Counted from the first letter of the stretch, positions 49,902-59,644 are shown. The stretch: 64,000 nt of DNA from Alistipes sp. (GCA_017555695.1 JAFZFX010000047.1:43347-107346), one strand, 5' to 3'. The notes: a model not told the origin generated them from the letters alone. A program made the numbers and translations.

Positions 49902-51809
49902 TTACTTTACCTCCTCGAACTCTACATCCTCAGGCTGCTGTGCACCACCCTGCTGGGCACCCTCAGCTGCACCCTGCTGTGCGCCACCCTGAGCCTGCTG
50001 CTGTGCCTGCTGCGCAGCGTAGAGGTCCTGTGAAGCGGCCTGCCAAGCGTTGTTGAGCTCGGTGATAGCTGCGTCGATAGCAGGAACATCCTGGCTCTTG
50101 TGAGCCTCCTTCAACTTTGCCAAAGCGCCCTCGATAGCAGACTTCTTGTCAGCAGGAATCTTGTCGCCATACTCCTTGAGCTGCTTCTCTGTAGCGAAGA
50201 TGTTAGAGTCGGCTGCGTTTACCTTATCTACGCGCTCCTTCTCTGCCTTATCCTTCTCCTCGTTGGCCTTAGCCTCGTCACGCATACGCTGAATCTCCTG
50301 CTCTGTAAGTCCAGATGAAGCCTCGATGCGAATCTTCTGCTCCTTGCCTGTACCCTTATCCTTTGCTGACACATTCAAGATACCGTTAGCGTCGATATCG
50401 AATGTAACCTCAATCTGGGGAACACCACGGGGAGCTGCGGGGATGCCGTCCAAGTGGAAGCGACCGATAGACTTGTTGTCGCGAGCCATAGGACGCTCAC
50501 CCTGGCATACATTAATCTCAACTGAAGGCTGGTTGTCAGCAGCAGTAGAGAATACCTCGCTCTTGCGAGTGGGGATAGTTGTGTTGGCCTCGATAAGCTT
50601 TGTGAACACACCACCCAAAGTCTCGATACCAAGTGAAAGGGGTGTTACATCCAACAAAAGCACATCCTTAACCTCACCTGTCAATACACCACCCTGGATA
50701 GCAGCACCGATAGCCACAACCTCGTCGGGGTTTACAGACTTATTGGGAGCCTTACCGAAGAATGACTCAACAATCTGCTGGATAGCGGGGATACGAGTAG
50801 AACCACCAACCAAGATTACCTCGTCAATCTCGCTTGCTGAAAGACCTGCGTCACGCAAAGCAATCTTACAAGGCTCGATAGTCTTCTGGATAAGGTGGTC
50901 GCTGAGCTGCTCGAACTTAGCACGAGTCAAAGGCATCACCAAGTGCTGGGGAATACCATTAACGGGCATAATATAGGGCAAGTTAATCTCTGTAGTCGTA
51001 GAGGCTGAAAGCTCAATCTTTGCCTTCTCAGCAGCCTCCTTCAAGCGCTGCAATGCCATTGCATCGTGGCGAAGGTCGATACCGTGCTCGGCCTTGAAAG
51101 CCTCTGCCATATAGTCGATAAGTACATGGTCGAAGTCGTCACCACCAAGGTGAGTATCACCGTTTGTAGACTTAACCTCGAATACGCCATCACCCAACTC
51201 AAGGATAGAGATATCGAATGTACCACCACCCAAGTCGAATACTGCAACCTTCATATCGGCGTCCTTCTTATCCAAACCGTAAGCCAAAGCAGCAGCTGTG
51301 GGCTCGTTGATGATACGGCGAACCTTCAAACCTGCGATCTCACCAGCCTCCTTTGTAGCCTGACGCTGTGAGTCAGAGAAGTATGCGGGAACAGTGATAA
51401 CTGCCTCTGTCACCTCCTGACCGAGGTAGTCCTCGGCAGTCTTCTTCATCTTCTGCAGAGTGATAGCAGAAATCTCCTGGGGAGTGTACTGACGGCCGTC
51501 GATATCTACACGGGGAGTATTGTTGTCGCCACGAACGATGCTATAGGGAGCACGAGCGATGTCGGCAGTTACATTGTCATACTTCTCACCCATAAAACGC
51601 TTGATTGAGAAAATCGTACGCTTGGGGTTGGTGATAGCCTGACGCTTAGCGGGATCACCCACCTTACGCTCTGACGAGTCAGTAAAGGCTACGATTGAAG
51701 GAGTGGTACGGTGACCCTCCGAGTTGGGGATAACGACGGGCTCGTTACCCTCCATTACTGATACACACGAGTTGGTTGTACCTAAATCAATACCAATAAT
51801 CTTTCCCAT
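49902..51809 (-). CDS. dnaK: Hsp70 chaperone DnaK
   Basis: A 635-residue DnaK. It begins [20 protein letters not shown], contains [24 protein letters not shown] and the substrate-domain [18 protein letters not shown], and ends in a Gln/Gly/Ala-rich tail closing with DVEFEEVK, the usual bacterial end. It folds unfolded proteins with ATP, together with DnaJ and GrpE, which are not nearby. Highly expressed codon use. An 80-nt leader holds a small hairpin (CGGCCA...TGGCCG) and the promoter region has CCTTTG with TTTG further upstream. Confidence 0.97.
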   Translation of the reverse strand: MGKIIGIDLGTTNSCVSVMEGNEPVVIPNSEGHRTTPSIVAFTDSSERKVGDPAKRQAITNPKRTIFSIKRFMGEKYDNVTADIARAPYSIVRGDNNTPRVDIDGRQYTPQEISAITLQKMKKTAEDYLGQEVTEAVITVPAYFSDSQRQATKEAGEIAGLKVRRIINEPTAAALAYGLDKKDADMKVAVFDLGGGTFDISILELGDGVFEVKSTNGDTHLGGDDFDHVLIDYMAEAFKAEHGIDLRHDAMALQRLKEAAEKAKIELSASTTTEINLPYIMPVNGIPQHLVMPLTRAKFEQLSDHLIQKTIEPCKIALRDAGLSASEIDEVILVGGSTRIPAIQQIVESFFGKAPNKSVNPDEVVAIGAAIQGGVLTGEVKDVLLLDVTPLSLGIETLGGVFTKLIEANTTIPTRKSEVFSTAADNQPSVEINVCQGERPMARDNKSIGRFHLDGIPAAPRGVPQIEVTFDIDANGILNVSAKDKGTGKEQKIRIEASSGLTEQEIQRMRDEAKANEEKDKAEKERVDKVNAADSNIFATEKQLKEYGDKIPADKKSAIEGALAKLKEAHKSQDVPAIDAAITELNNAWQAASQDLYAAQQAQQQAQGGAQQGAAEGAQQGGAQQPEDVEFEEVK

Positions 51810-51890
51810 AGTTGTAATTTTTATTTGTTATTTATCTTGTTTACCTAATTCAACGCGGCCACACTCGCTGGCCGACGGTTAAAATATGAA

Positions 51891-51924
51891 CAAAGGTTAT
51901 ACCAAACATAAATTTTTCTACAAA
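51891..51924 (-). promoter_or_regulatory. Possible dnaK promoter
   Basis: Minus-strand TAACCTTTG at 51891-51899 (one base longer than TAnnTTTG) and TTTG at 51921-51924 about 21 nt upstream; 82 nt before the start. Confidence 0.45.
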
Positions 51925-52096
51925 CAAGACTTTCGAGCAGCATCGTGACACAATTAACTGACACGCGAGCAAAAAAGTCTGCCATTTTGACCGACCGCGC
52001 GTGGCATTAAAACAATTTTGTCAGACAAAGAGTTTGGCATTGTGAAAAAATTAACACATTTTTTAGTCCAAACAGAGAAACAAATCAAAATTTTCA
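51925..52096. other. Divergent intergenic stretch between dnaK and the CotH genes
   Basis: No gene or strong hairpin is seen; A/T-rich runs dominate the CotH side, and the dnaK side holds its promoter. Confidence 0.4.
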
Positions 52097-52104
52097 TATA
52101 TTTG
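52097..52104 (+). promoter_or_regulatory. -7 box of the CotH operon promoter
   Basis: TATATTTG at 52097-52104, 25 nt before the start; no clear -33 box. Confidence 0.6.
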
Positions 52105-52129
52105 TGCATAGCCTAACATATAAAACCGT

Positions 52130-53827
52130 ATGACTATGCGAAAAATACAACTGCTCATCTCGCTTTTTGTCATTGCCACGCTGACGGTGGCGCCTCTGAC
52201 TCTTGTATCGTGCGGAGACAAAGACTCCGAAGTCATAACCCCTACGCCCGAACCTAAACCCGAACCACAGCCTAAGCCCAACGACAAAAACGAAGGCAAT
52301 GGCAACGAGTCCGAACCCGAACCGAGCGATAGTAACTTCAACATCGCCAAGATTATCTTCTCGCCCGAGGACAACCCCTCGCTTGACACGAATGTGGTGA
52401 TATATCCAGATGCCAACAACACATTCTCACGCAGAATGTATGCCAATAAGTATATCAACGGCAAGACCTATCTGATGCCCGTCGATATACACAACCTGGT
52501 GGTAAAGTTCGAATCAGACGCCAAGGCGATATATGTAAATGGCATTGAGCATCAGGATGGTGCGGCCTACGACTTTAGGCAGCCTCTCACCATCACAGCC
52601 AAGGCCGATACGGGCAACGAGAAGGGTTACACCATAGCCCTTACACACTACACCGAACTGCCGATTATGTTCATCAACCTCGCTTCGGGCGACGAGGTGA
52701 AATCGCGTGACGAATATGAGGATGCCACCATCGAGATTTGGGGTTGCGGCGACCTGCCTGGCCTTGAGAAGATGTCGATGCAGATTCACGGCCGCGGCAA
52801 CTCGTCGTGGGATACATTCAAGAAGAAACCTTCGTACACCATCAGCCTCGAATCGAAGCAGAAGTTGCTGGGTATGCCAAAGCACAAGAAATGGGTACTC
52901 ATTGGCAACTACCGCGACAAAACCCTGCTTCGCAACAATGTGGCGTGGTGGATTTCAGACAAACTTTCGGGTATAAAATATACGCCCCGCTTCCAGCATG
53001 TAGAGCTTATCCTCAACGGCACACATCGTGGTGTTTATCAACTGGTTGAACAGGTGAGAATCGACAACGACCGCGTGGACATCAACGAGATGAAACCCAC
53101 CGATACCGAGGGCGAAGCCATCACGGGCGGCTACATCATCGAGTTGGACCGCGGCTACGACAGCGACCAATGGGTGTGGACTCTACCCCACCTGCAAGGT
53201 TATAGTCCGCGCGCCTCAATCAAAAAGCCAAAGATTGACGAGAGTAATGAGCATCAGCGTGCCTACATCCGCAACTATCTGATGACGGTGGATTCCCTGC
53301 TCGGCACATCGACCGATATGAGTTATGTGATGGAGCGATATATCGATATGCCATCGTGGGCAGCGCAGTGGTTGGTGTTCGAACTTTCGGGCACACCAGA
53401 ACCAAATGGACCCAACAGTTGGTACACATATAAGGACAAGAGTGACGACAAGTGGTACTGCGGCCCACCTTGGGACTTCGACTACACATCTTATATCCCA
53501 TCCACAGCAAACTTATGGCGTAACCGCGACTATGTCTATCAGCCGCAGATGCGACGCTATGCCCCCTATCGCGAGGAGTTAATCCGACAATGGGAGCAGA
53601 TTTCTGGACTACTGCCAGACCTTATAACCTACATCAACGAGCAGCGCAGCTATATGCGCCACTCGGCCAACGCCAATTGGAATATGCACGAACAGAACCT
53701 CATCGACGACAACCGCAGAGAGAACGGCGACGAGTTCATCCCCAGCGATGAGGCCATCGACCGTATGATTGATTATCTGCAACAAAAATGGGCTTTCGTC
53801 GAGAGCAACATCCGCAACTTAGAGTAG
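52130..53827 (+). CDS. CotH-kinase-family lipoprotein (copy 1)
   Basis: A 565-residue lipoprotein (lipobox LTLVSC; the second Met may be used). A Pro/Glu/Lys-rich linker (about 35-65) precedes a beta-sandwich-like N-domain, then the CotH kinase domain from about 170: HGRGNSSWDTFKKKPSYTI, LLGMPKHKKWVLIGNYRDKTLLRNN, and the acidic catalytic/metal motif PPWDFDYTSY near 448. CotH proteins are atypical protein kinases, best known from Bacillus spore coats; exported members occur widely in non-spore-formers. It is 24 bp from its paralogue. Substrate unknown. Confidence 0.88.
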   Translation: MTMRKIQLLISLFVIATLTVAPLTLVSCGDKDSEVITPTPEPKPEPQPKPNDKNEGNGNESEPEPSDSNFNIAKIIFSPEDNPSLDTNVVIYPDANNTFSRRMYANKYINGKTYLMPVDIHNLVVKFESDAKAIYVNGIEHQDGAAYDFRQPLTITAKADTGNEKGYTIALTHYTELPIMFINLASGDEVKSRDEYEDATIEIWGCGDLPGLEKMSMQIHGRGNSSWDTFKKKPSYTISLESKQKLLGMPKHKKWVLIGNYRDKTLLRNNVAWWISDKLSGIKYTPRFQHVELILNGTHRGVYQLVEQVRIDNDRVDINEMKPTDTEGEAITGGYIIELDRGYDSDQWVWTLPHLQGYSPRASIKKPKIDESNEHQRAYIRNYLMTVDSLLGTSTDMSYVMERYIDMPSWAAQWLVFELSGTPEPNGPNSWYTYKDKSDDKWYCGPPWDFDYTSYIPSTANLWRNRDYVYQPQMRRYAPYREELIRQWEQISGLLPDLITYINEQRSYMRHSANANWNMHEQNLIDDNRRENGDEFIPSDEAIDRMIDYLQQKWAFVESNIRNLE

Positions 53828-53851
53828 TCATAACGCCAAATATCTCCGATT

Positions 53852-55543
53852 ATGAAACGCAGTTTTGCCACATTGGCCTATATTTTACTGTTTATCGTAG
53901 CGACAACAAGTGTCACTTCGTTTGTAGCGTGTGGTGATAAAGACACCGAAATCGTCACCCCTACGCCAGATCCAGAGCCCAAACCCCAACCAAAGCCCGA
54001 GGATAAGGACGAGGATGACAGCGAATCCTCAGAGTTGTGCGAAACGAACTACAACATCACCAAAGTAATCTTTCCAGTAAATCTCAATGCATCATTAAGC
54101 GAGGATGTTGTAATATTGCCTGACGAAAACAACCTCTTCAAGTGTAGAGTACACGGCCTACAAAGTTACGATAGCAAGTCATACTGGATGCCCTCCAACC
54201 TCGACAAGCTAAAGGTAAATTTCGAGAGCGATGCTAACGAGATATACATCAATGGAGAACTATACAAGAAAGGTTCCTCATACGATTTTTCAGAGGCTGT
54301 CACTGTTACGGCCTGCTCAGACACTGGCGCCGAGCAGAACTACACAATCAAGTTGGATAACTTTACGGGGCTTCCCATTATATACATCAATACTGCCTCG
54401 GGTGATGAGGTAAAGGACAAAGAGATATACGAAGAGGCCACAATCAAAATTGTAGGCTCGGAGCATTTGCCCGGGTTGGAGAAAATGGCGATAGGCATCC
54501 ACGGCCGAGGCAATGTTTCTTGGTCATCATTCCGCAAAAAGCCATCCTACACCATCAAGCTCGAGTCGAAGCAAAAGGTATTGGGTATGCCAAAACACAA
54601 AAAGTGGGTACTCATCGGTAACTATCGTGACAAAACCCTGCTACGCAACAATGTGGCGTGGTGGATTTCAGACAAACTTTCGGGCATAAAATATACGCCC
54701 CGTTTTCAGCACGCAGAGCTCATTTTGAACGGCAGACACAGAGGTGTGTATCAGGTTGTCGAGCAGGTGAGAATCGACAACGACCGTGTGGATATTAACG
54801 AGATGAAGCCTACCGACACCGAGGGCGAGGCCATCACGGGCGGCTACATCATCGAGTTGGACCGCATAGCTAACGACCCCGACCAGTGGGGTTGGCCGCT
54901 ACCCTATCTGCAAGGCAGTACGCACCGCGCCAACATCAAAATACCGAAAATTGACGAGAGCAACCAGGCGCAACACGATTACATAAAGAGCTATCTCTTC
55001 AAAGTGGATTCGCTGCTCGGCACATCCAGCGATATGGAGTATGTGATGGAGAAATATATTGATATGCCATCGTGGGCCGCGCAGTGGCTGGTGTTCGAAC
55101 TTTCGGGCACACCAGAGCCAAATGGGCCCAACAGTTGGTACACATACAAGGATAAGAGCAACGACAAATGGTACTGCGGTCCACCGTGGGATTTTGACTA
55201 CGCCTCGTTCGTACCCTCAACGGCCAACGGCTGGCGTAGCAAGCAGTATGTATATCAACCACAGATGCGCAAATACAAGCCCTACCGAGATGAACTTGTA
55301 AGACAGTGGGAGCAGGTTAAACCGTTGCTTCCCGAGCTGATAAAATACATCAACGAGCAGCGCGAATATATGCGTGTTTCGGCTGAGGCCAACTGGTATA
55401 TCCACGCACAGAACCTAAAAGATGACAATAGCAATCAGAACGGCGACGAGTTCATCCCCAGCGACGATGCCATCGACCGTATGATAGAGTATCTGCACAT
55501 CAAGTGGGATTTCGTAGAGAAGAATATACGAAGTCTAGAGTAG
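53852..55543 (+). CDS. CotH-kinase-family lipoprotein (copy 2)
   Basis: A 563-residue lipoprotein (lipobox FVAC) colinear with copy 1: acidic Pro-rich linker, N-domain, and kinase domain with HGRGNVSWSSFRKKPSYTI, VLGMPKHKKWVLIGNYRDKTLLRNN and PPWDFDYASF. The N-terminal third has diverged (about 30-40% by eye), but parts of the kinase domain are nearly identical to copy 1 even at silent sites, for example the run around 54646-54687 and the stretch encoding WLVFELSGTPEPNGPNSWYTY. Same operon, terminated at 55550-55596. The pair suggests different binding partners for one catalytic unit. Confidence 0.88.
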   Translation: MKRSFATLAYILLFIVATTSVTSFVACGDKDTEIVTPTPDPEPKPQPKPEDKDEDDSESSELCETNYNITKVIFPVNLNASLSEDVVILPDENNLFKCRVHGLQSYDSKSYWMPSNLDKLKVNFESDANEIYINGELYKKGSSYDFSEAVTVTACSDTGAEQNYTIKLDNFTGLPIIYINTASGDEVKDKEIYEEATIKIVGSEHLPGLEKMAIGIHGRGNVSWSSFRKKPSYTIKLESKQKVLGMPKHKKWVLIGNYRDKTLLRNNVAWWISDKLSGIKYTPRFQHAELILNGRHRGVYQVVEQVRIDNDRVDINEMKPTDTEGEAITGGYIIELDRIANDPDQWGWPLPYLQGSTHRANIKIPKIDESNQAQHDYIKSYLFKVDSLLGTSSDMEYVMEKYIDMPSWAAQWLVFELSGTPEPNGPNSWYTYKDKSNDKWYCGPPWDFDYASFVPSTANGWRSKQYVYQPQMRKYKPYRDELVRQWEQVKPLLPELIKYINEQREYMRVSAEANWYIHAQNLKDDNSNQNGDEFIPSDDAIDRMIEYLHIKWDFVEKNIRSLE

Positions 55544-55549
55544 AATAAC

Positions 55550-55596
55550 AAGGGCTGTCCAACCAAAGTGTTGCGACAGCCCTTCTCTATTTTTGT
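55550..55596 (+). terminator. Terminator of the CotH operon
   Basis: AAGGGCTGTC (55550-55559) pairs with GACAGCCCTT (55575-55584), 15-nt loop, followed by CTCTATTTTTG. Confidence 0.8.
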
Positions 55597-55605
55597 AGCA
55601 GAAAG

Positions 55606-56709
55606 CTACTTGATTTTATATTTTGCCAAAATCTTCTTCACCGGTTTCTCTATGGCATCGGCCCAGCGCTTGTAGCCCCACGAATAGGGGTGTGTGCCGT
55701 CGGCCGAAGTGAGGTGGTCGGTACCCGTCTGGTTGGTCACATCGACATAATACACATCGTCATACTCCTTTACAATCTGCTTCATCAGGTTACGCACATA
55801 GGCTATACGCTCTGACTCGAACTTCTCGCTATTCTGATTGAAGTTGCGGCTCTCGCGATAGATGGTCTCAAGGAATATTATCGGCTTACCAGGGTGCTTT
55901 GCCTGAATAGTCTCGATAAAGGGGCGCATACGCTCGCCGATAATCTCGGTAGTGGGATTAGAGAAGGCATCACAGATAAAGGCATCGGCATCCGACGAGG
56001 CCATAATCTCGGCCATAGTCTTCTGCAACTTGCTGTTGCCCGACATACCCAACGAGCAGAGATATAAGCCCGTCTGGCGCGACAAAAACGCGGGATAGGT
56101 CATACCTGCGGCCGAAGCACACGAACCGTGTGTGAAGCTCGAACCAAAGATTGCTATTTTGTGGCGGAACGGATTGTCCACAGCATTGATTACGGCATCG
56201 TCATCCACACCAATCTCCAGATGTTTCAACTCTGAAAATAGCGGCAGATAGATGATGCAACGCTTCATTGTTTTATCCATATTGGCAATCAGTCGCAACG
56301 GGTTGTTCATCTTATCCGTGCCGTCATTGTTCTTGCCTCGGGCATTGGCCACCGACGATGCCCACACCCACTCGCCATCTACATCAATAAACATATTAAA
56401 GCCCTCGGCTGCAGCACGGGGCATACCATCAGCGGTTCTGTAGTGTCCCATCTCGGGCTTGACCCAAACAGCAGTAGAGTTGGTCTCGAAGACCACAGCC
56501 AGACCCGACGCATCACGCAGGAGCGTAGCCTCAGTAGAGTTCAGGCTCTTATAATCGGCCACCTCCACACGATGGTAGGGATTAGTTGTTTCACACAATT
56601 TACCCAGGAAGGTCAAATCCTGCGCATTGACATACTTTACAGCCACTGCCTTATTGGTAACCGCAAACATCGCTAAGACCAGAATCGCTATACTCAATAA
56701 TCGGTTCAT
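55606..56709 (-). CDS. Secreted SGNH/GDSL-like hydrolase
   Basis: A 367-residue protein from the ATG at 56709 (signal peptide MNRLLSIAILVLAMFAVTNKAVA). An N-terminal beta-sandwich domain (about 25-175, LRDASGLAVVFETNSTAVWVKPEM...) precedes the SGNH core: IFGSSFTHGSCAS (nucleophile Ser, block I), SLGMSGNSKLQ (block II/III) and DGTHPYSWGYKRW with the catalytic Asp-His (block V). Such enzymes deacetylate or de-esterify glycans and lipids. It is alone on the minus strand, convergent with the CotH operon. Substrate unknown. Confidence 0.87.
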   Translation of the reverse strand: MNRLLSIAILVLAMFAVTNKAVAVKYVNAQDLTFLGKLCETTNPYHRVEVADYKSLNSTEATLLRDASGLAVVFETNSTAVWVKPEMGHYRTADGMPRAAAEGFNMFIDVDGEWVWASSVANARGKNNDGTDKMNNPLRLIANMDKTMKRCIIYLPLFSELKHLEIGVDDDAVINAVDNPFRHKIAIFGSSFTHGSCASAAGMTYPAFLSRQTGLYLCSLGMSGNSKLQKTMAEIMASSDADAFICDAFSNPTTEIIGERMRPFIETIQAKHPGKPIIFLETIYRESRNFNQNSEKFESERIAYVRNLMKQIVKEYDDVYYVDVTNQTGTDHLTSADGTHPYSWGYKRWADAIEKPVKKILAKYKIK

Positions 56710-56762
56710 TGTAGTTGAAGTTTTTTCATTCCACATCAGGCCAGATAAATCTCTGCCCAAGT

Positions 56763-56798
56763 AAAAATAAAGAAGCCGGACTTTTGCAAATCCGGCTT
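56763..56798 (-). terminator. Terminator of the small HTH gene
   Basis: AAGCCGGA (56791-56798 complement) and TCCGGCTT (56773-56780), ten-nt loop, then CTTTATTTTT on the minus strand. Confidence 0.85.
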
Positions 56799-56816
56799 AA
56801 ATGCTAACATCAAGAC

Positions 56817-57062
56817 TTACTTATTCTCATTCAAGATACGCATAGCAGCATCAAGAATAGCAGTATCGTCCAAAGTGACAACACCACCATCGGGACCCTG
56901 CTCGATATGGATGCCAGAGCAAGCCTTTGCATCCAAATGCTTTCCTCCGAAATAATTGCGTACAGTCTCTACATCGATTCCTAACTCGTCAGCGATACGC
57001 TGAGAACTACCACTGGGCAACTTATCCTTGATACGGCGCAGTTCGTTAAATGTGATAATCAT
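56817..57062 (-). CDS. Small helix-turn-helix DNA-binding protein
   Basis: An 81-residue protein from the ATG at 57062. The segment ELRRIKDKLPSGSSQRIADELGIDVETVRNYFGG (about 6-39) is a helix-turn-helix, with QRIADELGIDVETVRNYF as the two-helix reader. The rest (GIHIEQGPDGGVVTLDDTAILDAAMRIL) is short and acidic. The type is widely conserved in Bacteroidales, usually 70-90 residues; its target is unknown to me. Own promoter (57135-57165) and terminator. Confidence 0.82.
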   Translation of the reverse strand: MIITFNELRRIKDKLPSGSSQRIADELGIDVETVRNYFGGKHLDAKACSGIHIEQGPDGGVVTLDDTAILDAAMRILNENK

Positions 57063-57134
57063 AATGAAACTATTTTTAAGTTTATATTTTGTTGATTTAG
57101 CAGTCAAAATAGGCTATTTGCGCTCTTGACAATA

Positions 57135-57165
57135 TAAAGATACTACATATTTTCATTTCTGCAAA
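57135..57165 (-). promoter_or_regulatory. Promoter of the small HTH gene
   Basis: Minus-strand -33 TTTG at 57162-57165, 19-nt spacer, TATCTTTA at 57135-57142 (last base differs from TAnnTTTG). Confidence 0.6.
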
Positions 57166-57183
57166 ATTTATCTTAAAAAAAAT

Positions 57184-57220
57184 GAAAAAAGAGGAGTTTT
57201 CTTGTCGAATACTCCTCTTT
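57184..57220 (-). terminator. Terminator of the YN-rich lipoprotein gene
   Basis: Minus-strand stem GAGGAGT/ACTCCTC (57211-57217 with 57191-57197) flanked by A/T runs; TTTTTT follows. Confidence 0.85.
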
Positions 57221-57333
57221 ATATATAATTAGGCTCATTTTAGCCCACTTTGCCATATTTTGCCTCGTTTGCTAGCCTCGCCCTTGTCTCGGCCCTCACA
57301 ACGCATATCTATGCCCATTGCGGGCACAATCCG

Positions 57334-58953
57334 TTACTCGTCGGCCGCCTCGATGTACAACTGCCACAACATCGGCGAGTAAGGCTGCACCTCTGTTGTA
57401 ATGGTCGTTGTAGTCTCTGTTTCGCCGTAGTTATACGAATTGTTGTAATAGTTATTGTAGTAATAGCTATCGTAGTAGTTGTTATAGTAGTTGTCGTAGT
57501 AGCCACCATAACCGCCGTAACCACCATAACCATAGCCGCCATAGCCACCGTAACCGTAGTAATTATTATAGTAGTTATTGTAGTAGCTGTTGCCATAATA
57601 GCTATTATAATAATTGTAGTAGTTATAGTAATCGTAGTAGTTGTTGTATGACGACGAAGACGAAGTAGATGTAGAACCCGCTACGCCCGTTGCGCCATAG
57701 GCGTTAGACGAACCTGTCAAGATAGCGTTCCATGCGCCGAGCTTCATCTGGGGGATAGAGTAAACCCACGCATCAACCAACGAGTTTGACTCGGGAGTAG
57801 ATGTTACGAAGTCAAGAGGAGTGGCAACCTCGTTGCTCAAATCGTCATCGTAGATAATCTCCTTAACCTCGGGAATGTTGGTATCGATAATGAAACCATC
57901 CATCAAACGGGTTACATACCAAATCTTGGCATTAGTCACCGAATCCACAGACTCGGCATCAGCAGGGTGCAATCCCTCACCAAAGCGCTCCAGCAACACT
58001 GAATCAACCTCGCGGTTAATCTGCGCCAGAGTCTTTGTGCCATATATCTTACCGCGCTTGTACTCTGTCTGACCGTGGTAGATAAGGGTGTCTGCGCCCA
58101 GGCAGTTGAACTCCAGAGCCTGCTTGGGTGTGTAGAGGTAGTTGATGTAGAGTGCAGCGATAGAATCCACGGCGGGGTGCCACATATTGTCGTAAACAAC
58201 CTCTTCCTCTGTCTCCTCGCCATCTTCGCCTCGTGTACGCATATATGAGCGACGCTTGGCTGCAGCCTCATCATCATCCTCCTTCTCGGGAGCAAGACCA
58301 CCATTTGCCTCTGCAAAAGCCTTAATCCACTGATCCTCGTATGCCACGGGGTTATTTACATGACCCCACACATCAATCTCCACAATCATCGGGCGGTTTG
58401 AGTCAAGAGTGTACTGACCCTGATAACCGCCATCACCCTGCATACCATCCTCACCTGCGGCAATCGACGAAGGCAGGTATAGACGCATCTTTGTACCATA
58501 GCGCACGGTGTACTCGTCGTTACCAATCTTCAGCTTATTACGCAGTGCAAGGTATGTACCCTCGGGCATTGAGGTGTTGTCGTTACCACAGAAGAGGAAG
58601 TAAGGCACATAGTGAGTATGCTCGGTGTATGAGTCCTGCATACGCGCCAAGTCAGAGTCGCGGGTCATAATCACATTACCGGCCAAATCGCGGCAAGTAA
58701 CATCAAACCACAACCACGCATTGTCGTGACGCACGGGCATACTGTCGGCAACACCTTCGTCAAGCAACTCAACATAATAACCGCCAATGGGCTGATAGTT
58801 GTCCAACAAATCGGGGCGATTAATCTCAATCCACGACTTGAGGGCAATATTCTCAACCTCCTCAAATGTCATATCATCGGTCTTCACGCATGACGACAAA
58901 GCGAAGGCAAGCGTAAAGCCCAAAACACATATTGTACTGTATAACAACTTCAT
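57334..58953 (-). CDS. FKBP-like lipoprotein with Tyr/Asn/Gly-rich low-complexity tract
   Basis: A 539-residue lipoprotein (lipobox LSSC). The N-terminal two-thirds look like two divergent FKBP-type modules joined by an acidic linker (SKGG-like YYVELLDEGVADS...DVTCRDLAGNVIMTRDSDL and VDSVTNAKIWYVTRLMDGF), then VTSTPESNSLVDAWVYSIPQMKLG. Residues about 436-509 are a low-complexity tract of nearly half Tyr, with Asn, Gly, Ser and Asp (YYNNYYNN, YGYGGYGG repeats). The last 30 residues (TETTTTITTEVQPYSPMLWQLYIEAADE) return to ordinary composition and may be the end of the FKBP fold, so the tract would be a huge loop insertion. The frame is intact with normal codon use outside the tract. Function unknown. 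Confidence 0.75.
   Translation of the reverse strand: MKLLYSTICVLGFTLAFALSSCVKTDDMTFEEVENIALKSWIEINRPDLLDNYQPIGGYYVELLDEGVADSMPVRHDNAWLWFDVTCRDLAGNVIMTRDSDLARMQDSYTEHTHYVPYFLFCGNDNTSMPEGTYLALRNKLKIGNDEYTVRYGTKMRLYLPSSIAAGEDGMQGDGGYQGQYTLDSNRPMIVEIDVWGHVNNPVAYEDQWIKAFAEANGGLAPEKEDDDEAAAKRRSYMRTRGEDGEETEEEVVYDNMWHPAVDSIAALYINYLYTPKQALEFNCLGADTLIYHGQTEYKRGKIYGTKTLAQINREVDSVLLERFGEGLHPADAESVDSVTNAKIWYVTRLMDGFIIDTNIPEVKEIIYDDDLSNEVATPLDFVTSTPESNSLVDAWVYSIPQMKLGAWNAILTGSSNAYGATGVAGSTSTSSSSSYNNYYDYYNYYNYYNSYYGNSYYNNYYNNYYGYGGYGGYGYGGYGGYGGYYDNYYNNYYDSYYYNNYYNNSYNYGETETTTTITTEVQPYSPMLWQLYIEAADE
57427..57648 (-). repeat. In-frame Tyr/Asn/Gly codon repeat tract
   Basis: About 74 codons, mostly TAT/TAC, AAC/AAT and GGT/GGC/GGA, in the preceding lipoprotein; on the plus strand it reads as long runs of GTAGTAG-like triplets. 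Repeated triplets of this kind are prone to expansion and contraction by slippage. Confidence 0.7.
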
Positions 58954-59023
58954 ATCTCAAAAAAAAGTAAAATTCAATTCTAATTTCGGCACTTGGCCTT
59001 TCCCGCCATACACCACAGCAGAA

Positions 59024-59644
59024 CTATCTGCCGCTCTTAATCACACGGTTAATCACATAAAACCACGCAACACCCGTCTTTGCTGGGATTACGCCCATCG
59101 CATTTTTCTTGCCATAGGCCGACTCGTAAGCCATATAGACCTCAACGGCATCGCCCTCACGGCAATCAAGTAACGAAGTCTCCACCCCTTTTAGTATGTC
59201 GCTTGAGCCTATTTTTACTCGCAACGGCTCCGTAGACCAATACTCTGTGTTGAGTCCAGCCTTCGACAACTGCTCGATAAGCGTGGCATCGTTTGTAAAG
59301 TAGAGCGACCCGTTTGACGGCGCACCACTCGAGAGTGCGTATGCCGCAAAGTAGAGCTCCACCTCATCGCCCGCCTCAACCTTAGTTTTCGATTGGCGAC
59401 CTGCGTCATAGTATGTAGCGATGTAACGATATGTGTTGAGATTCAACCTCTCGTAAAAGGGTGGATTCTCAACAATGGCGTTGGGCACCTCCTCGATGGC
59501 AATCAAACGTGGATCGTGCGACGAGGTAAGATAGCGGACAATCTGGTCCTGCTGGGTAGTCAGGCCCTCATCCTCCTTGTCACAACCAACCACAAATGCC
59601 ATACACATTGCGGCCAGAGCCATTATGGTTACACGCAACTTCAT
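59024..59644 (-). CDS. FKBP-type peptidyl-prolyl isomerase lipoprotein
   Basis: A 206-residue lipoprotein from the ATG at 59644 (lipobox FVVGC). The FKBP core is visible: VEAGDEVELYFAAYALSSG, GSSDILKGVETSLLDCREGDAVEVYMAYESAYG (typical KGVExxLLxMxxGexxxvxiPxxlAYG pattern) and a final VAWFYVINRV. It would assist protein folding at the inner or outer membrane. The gene precedes the YN-rich FKBP-like lipoprotein on the same strand, 70 bp away, and the two may form one operon. Confidence 0.88.
   Translation of the reverse strand: MKLRVTIMALAAMCMAFVVGCDKEDEGLTTQQDQIVRYLTSSHDPRLIAIEEVPNAIVENPPFYERLNLNTYRYIATYYDAGRQSKTKVEAGDEVELYFAAYALSSGAPSNGSLYFTNDATLIEQLSKAGLNTEYWSTEPLRVKIGSSDILKGVETSLLDCREGDAVEVYMAYESAYGKKNAMGVIPAKTGVAWFYVINRVIKSGR

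Noticed and set aside
52130-55543. Single gene split by frameshift
   Set aside because: Each CotH copy has its own signal peptide, lipobox and complete kinase domain, with a clean stop and 24-bp spacer; they are paralogues.
57250-57651. Val/Ile-rich frame on the plus strand
   Set aside because: Exact reverse complement of the Tyr/Asn/Gly codon tract; the repeated triplets keep several frames open.
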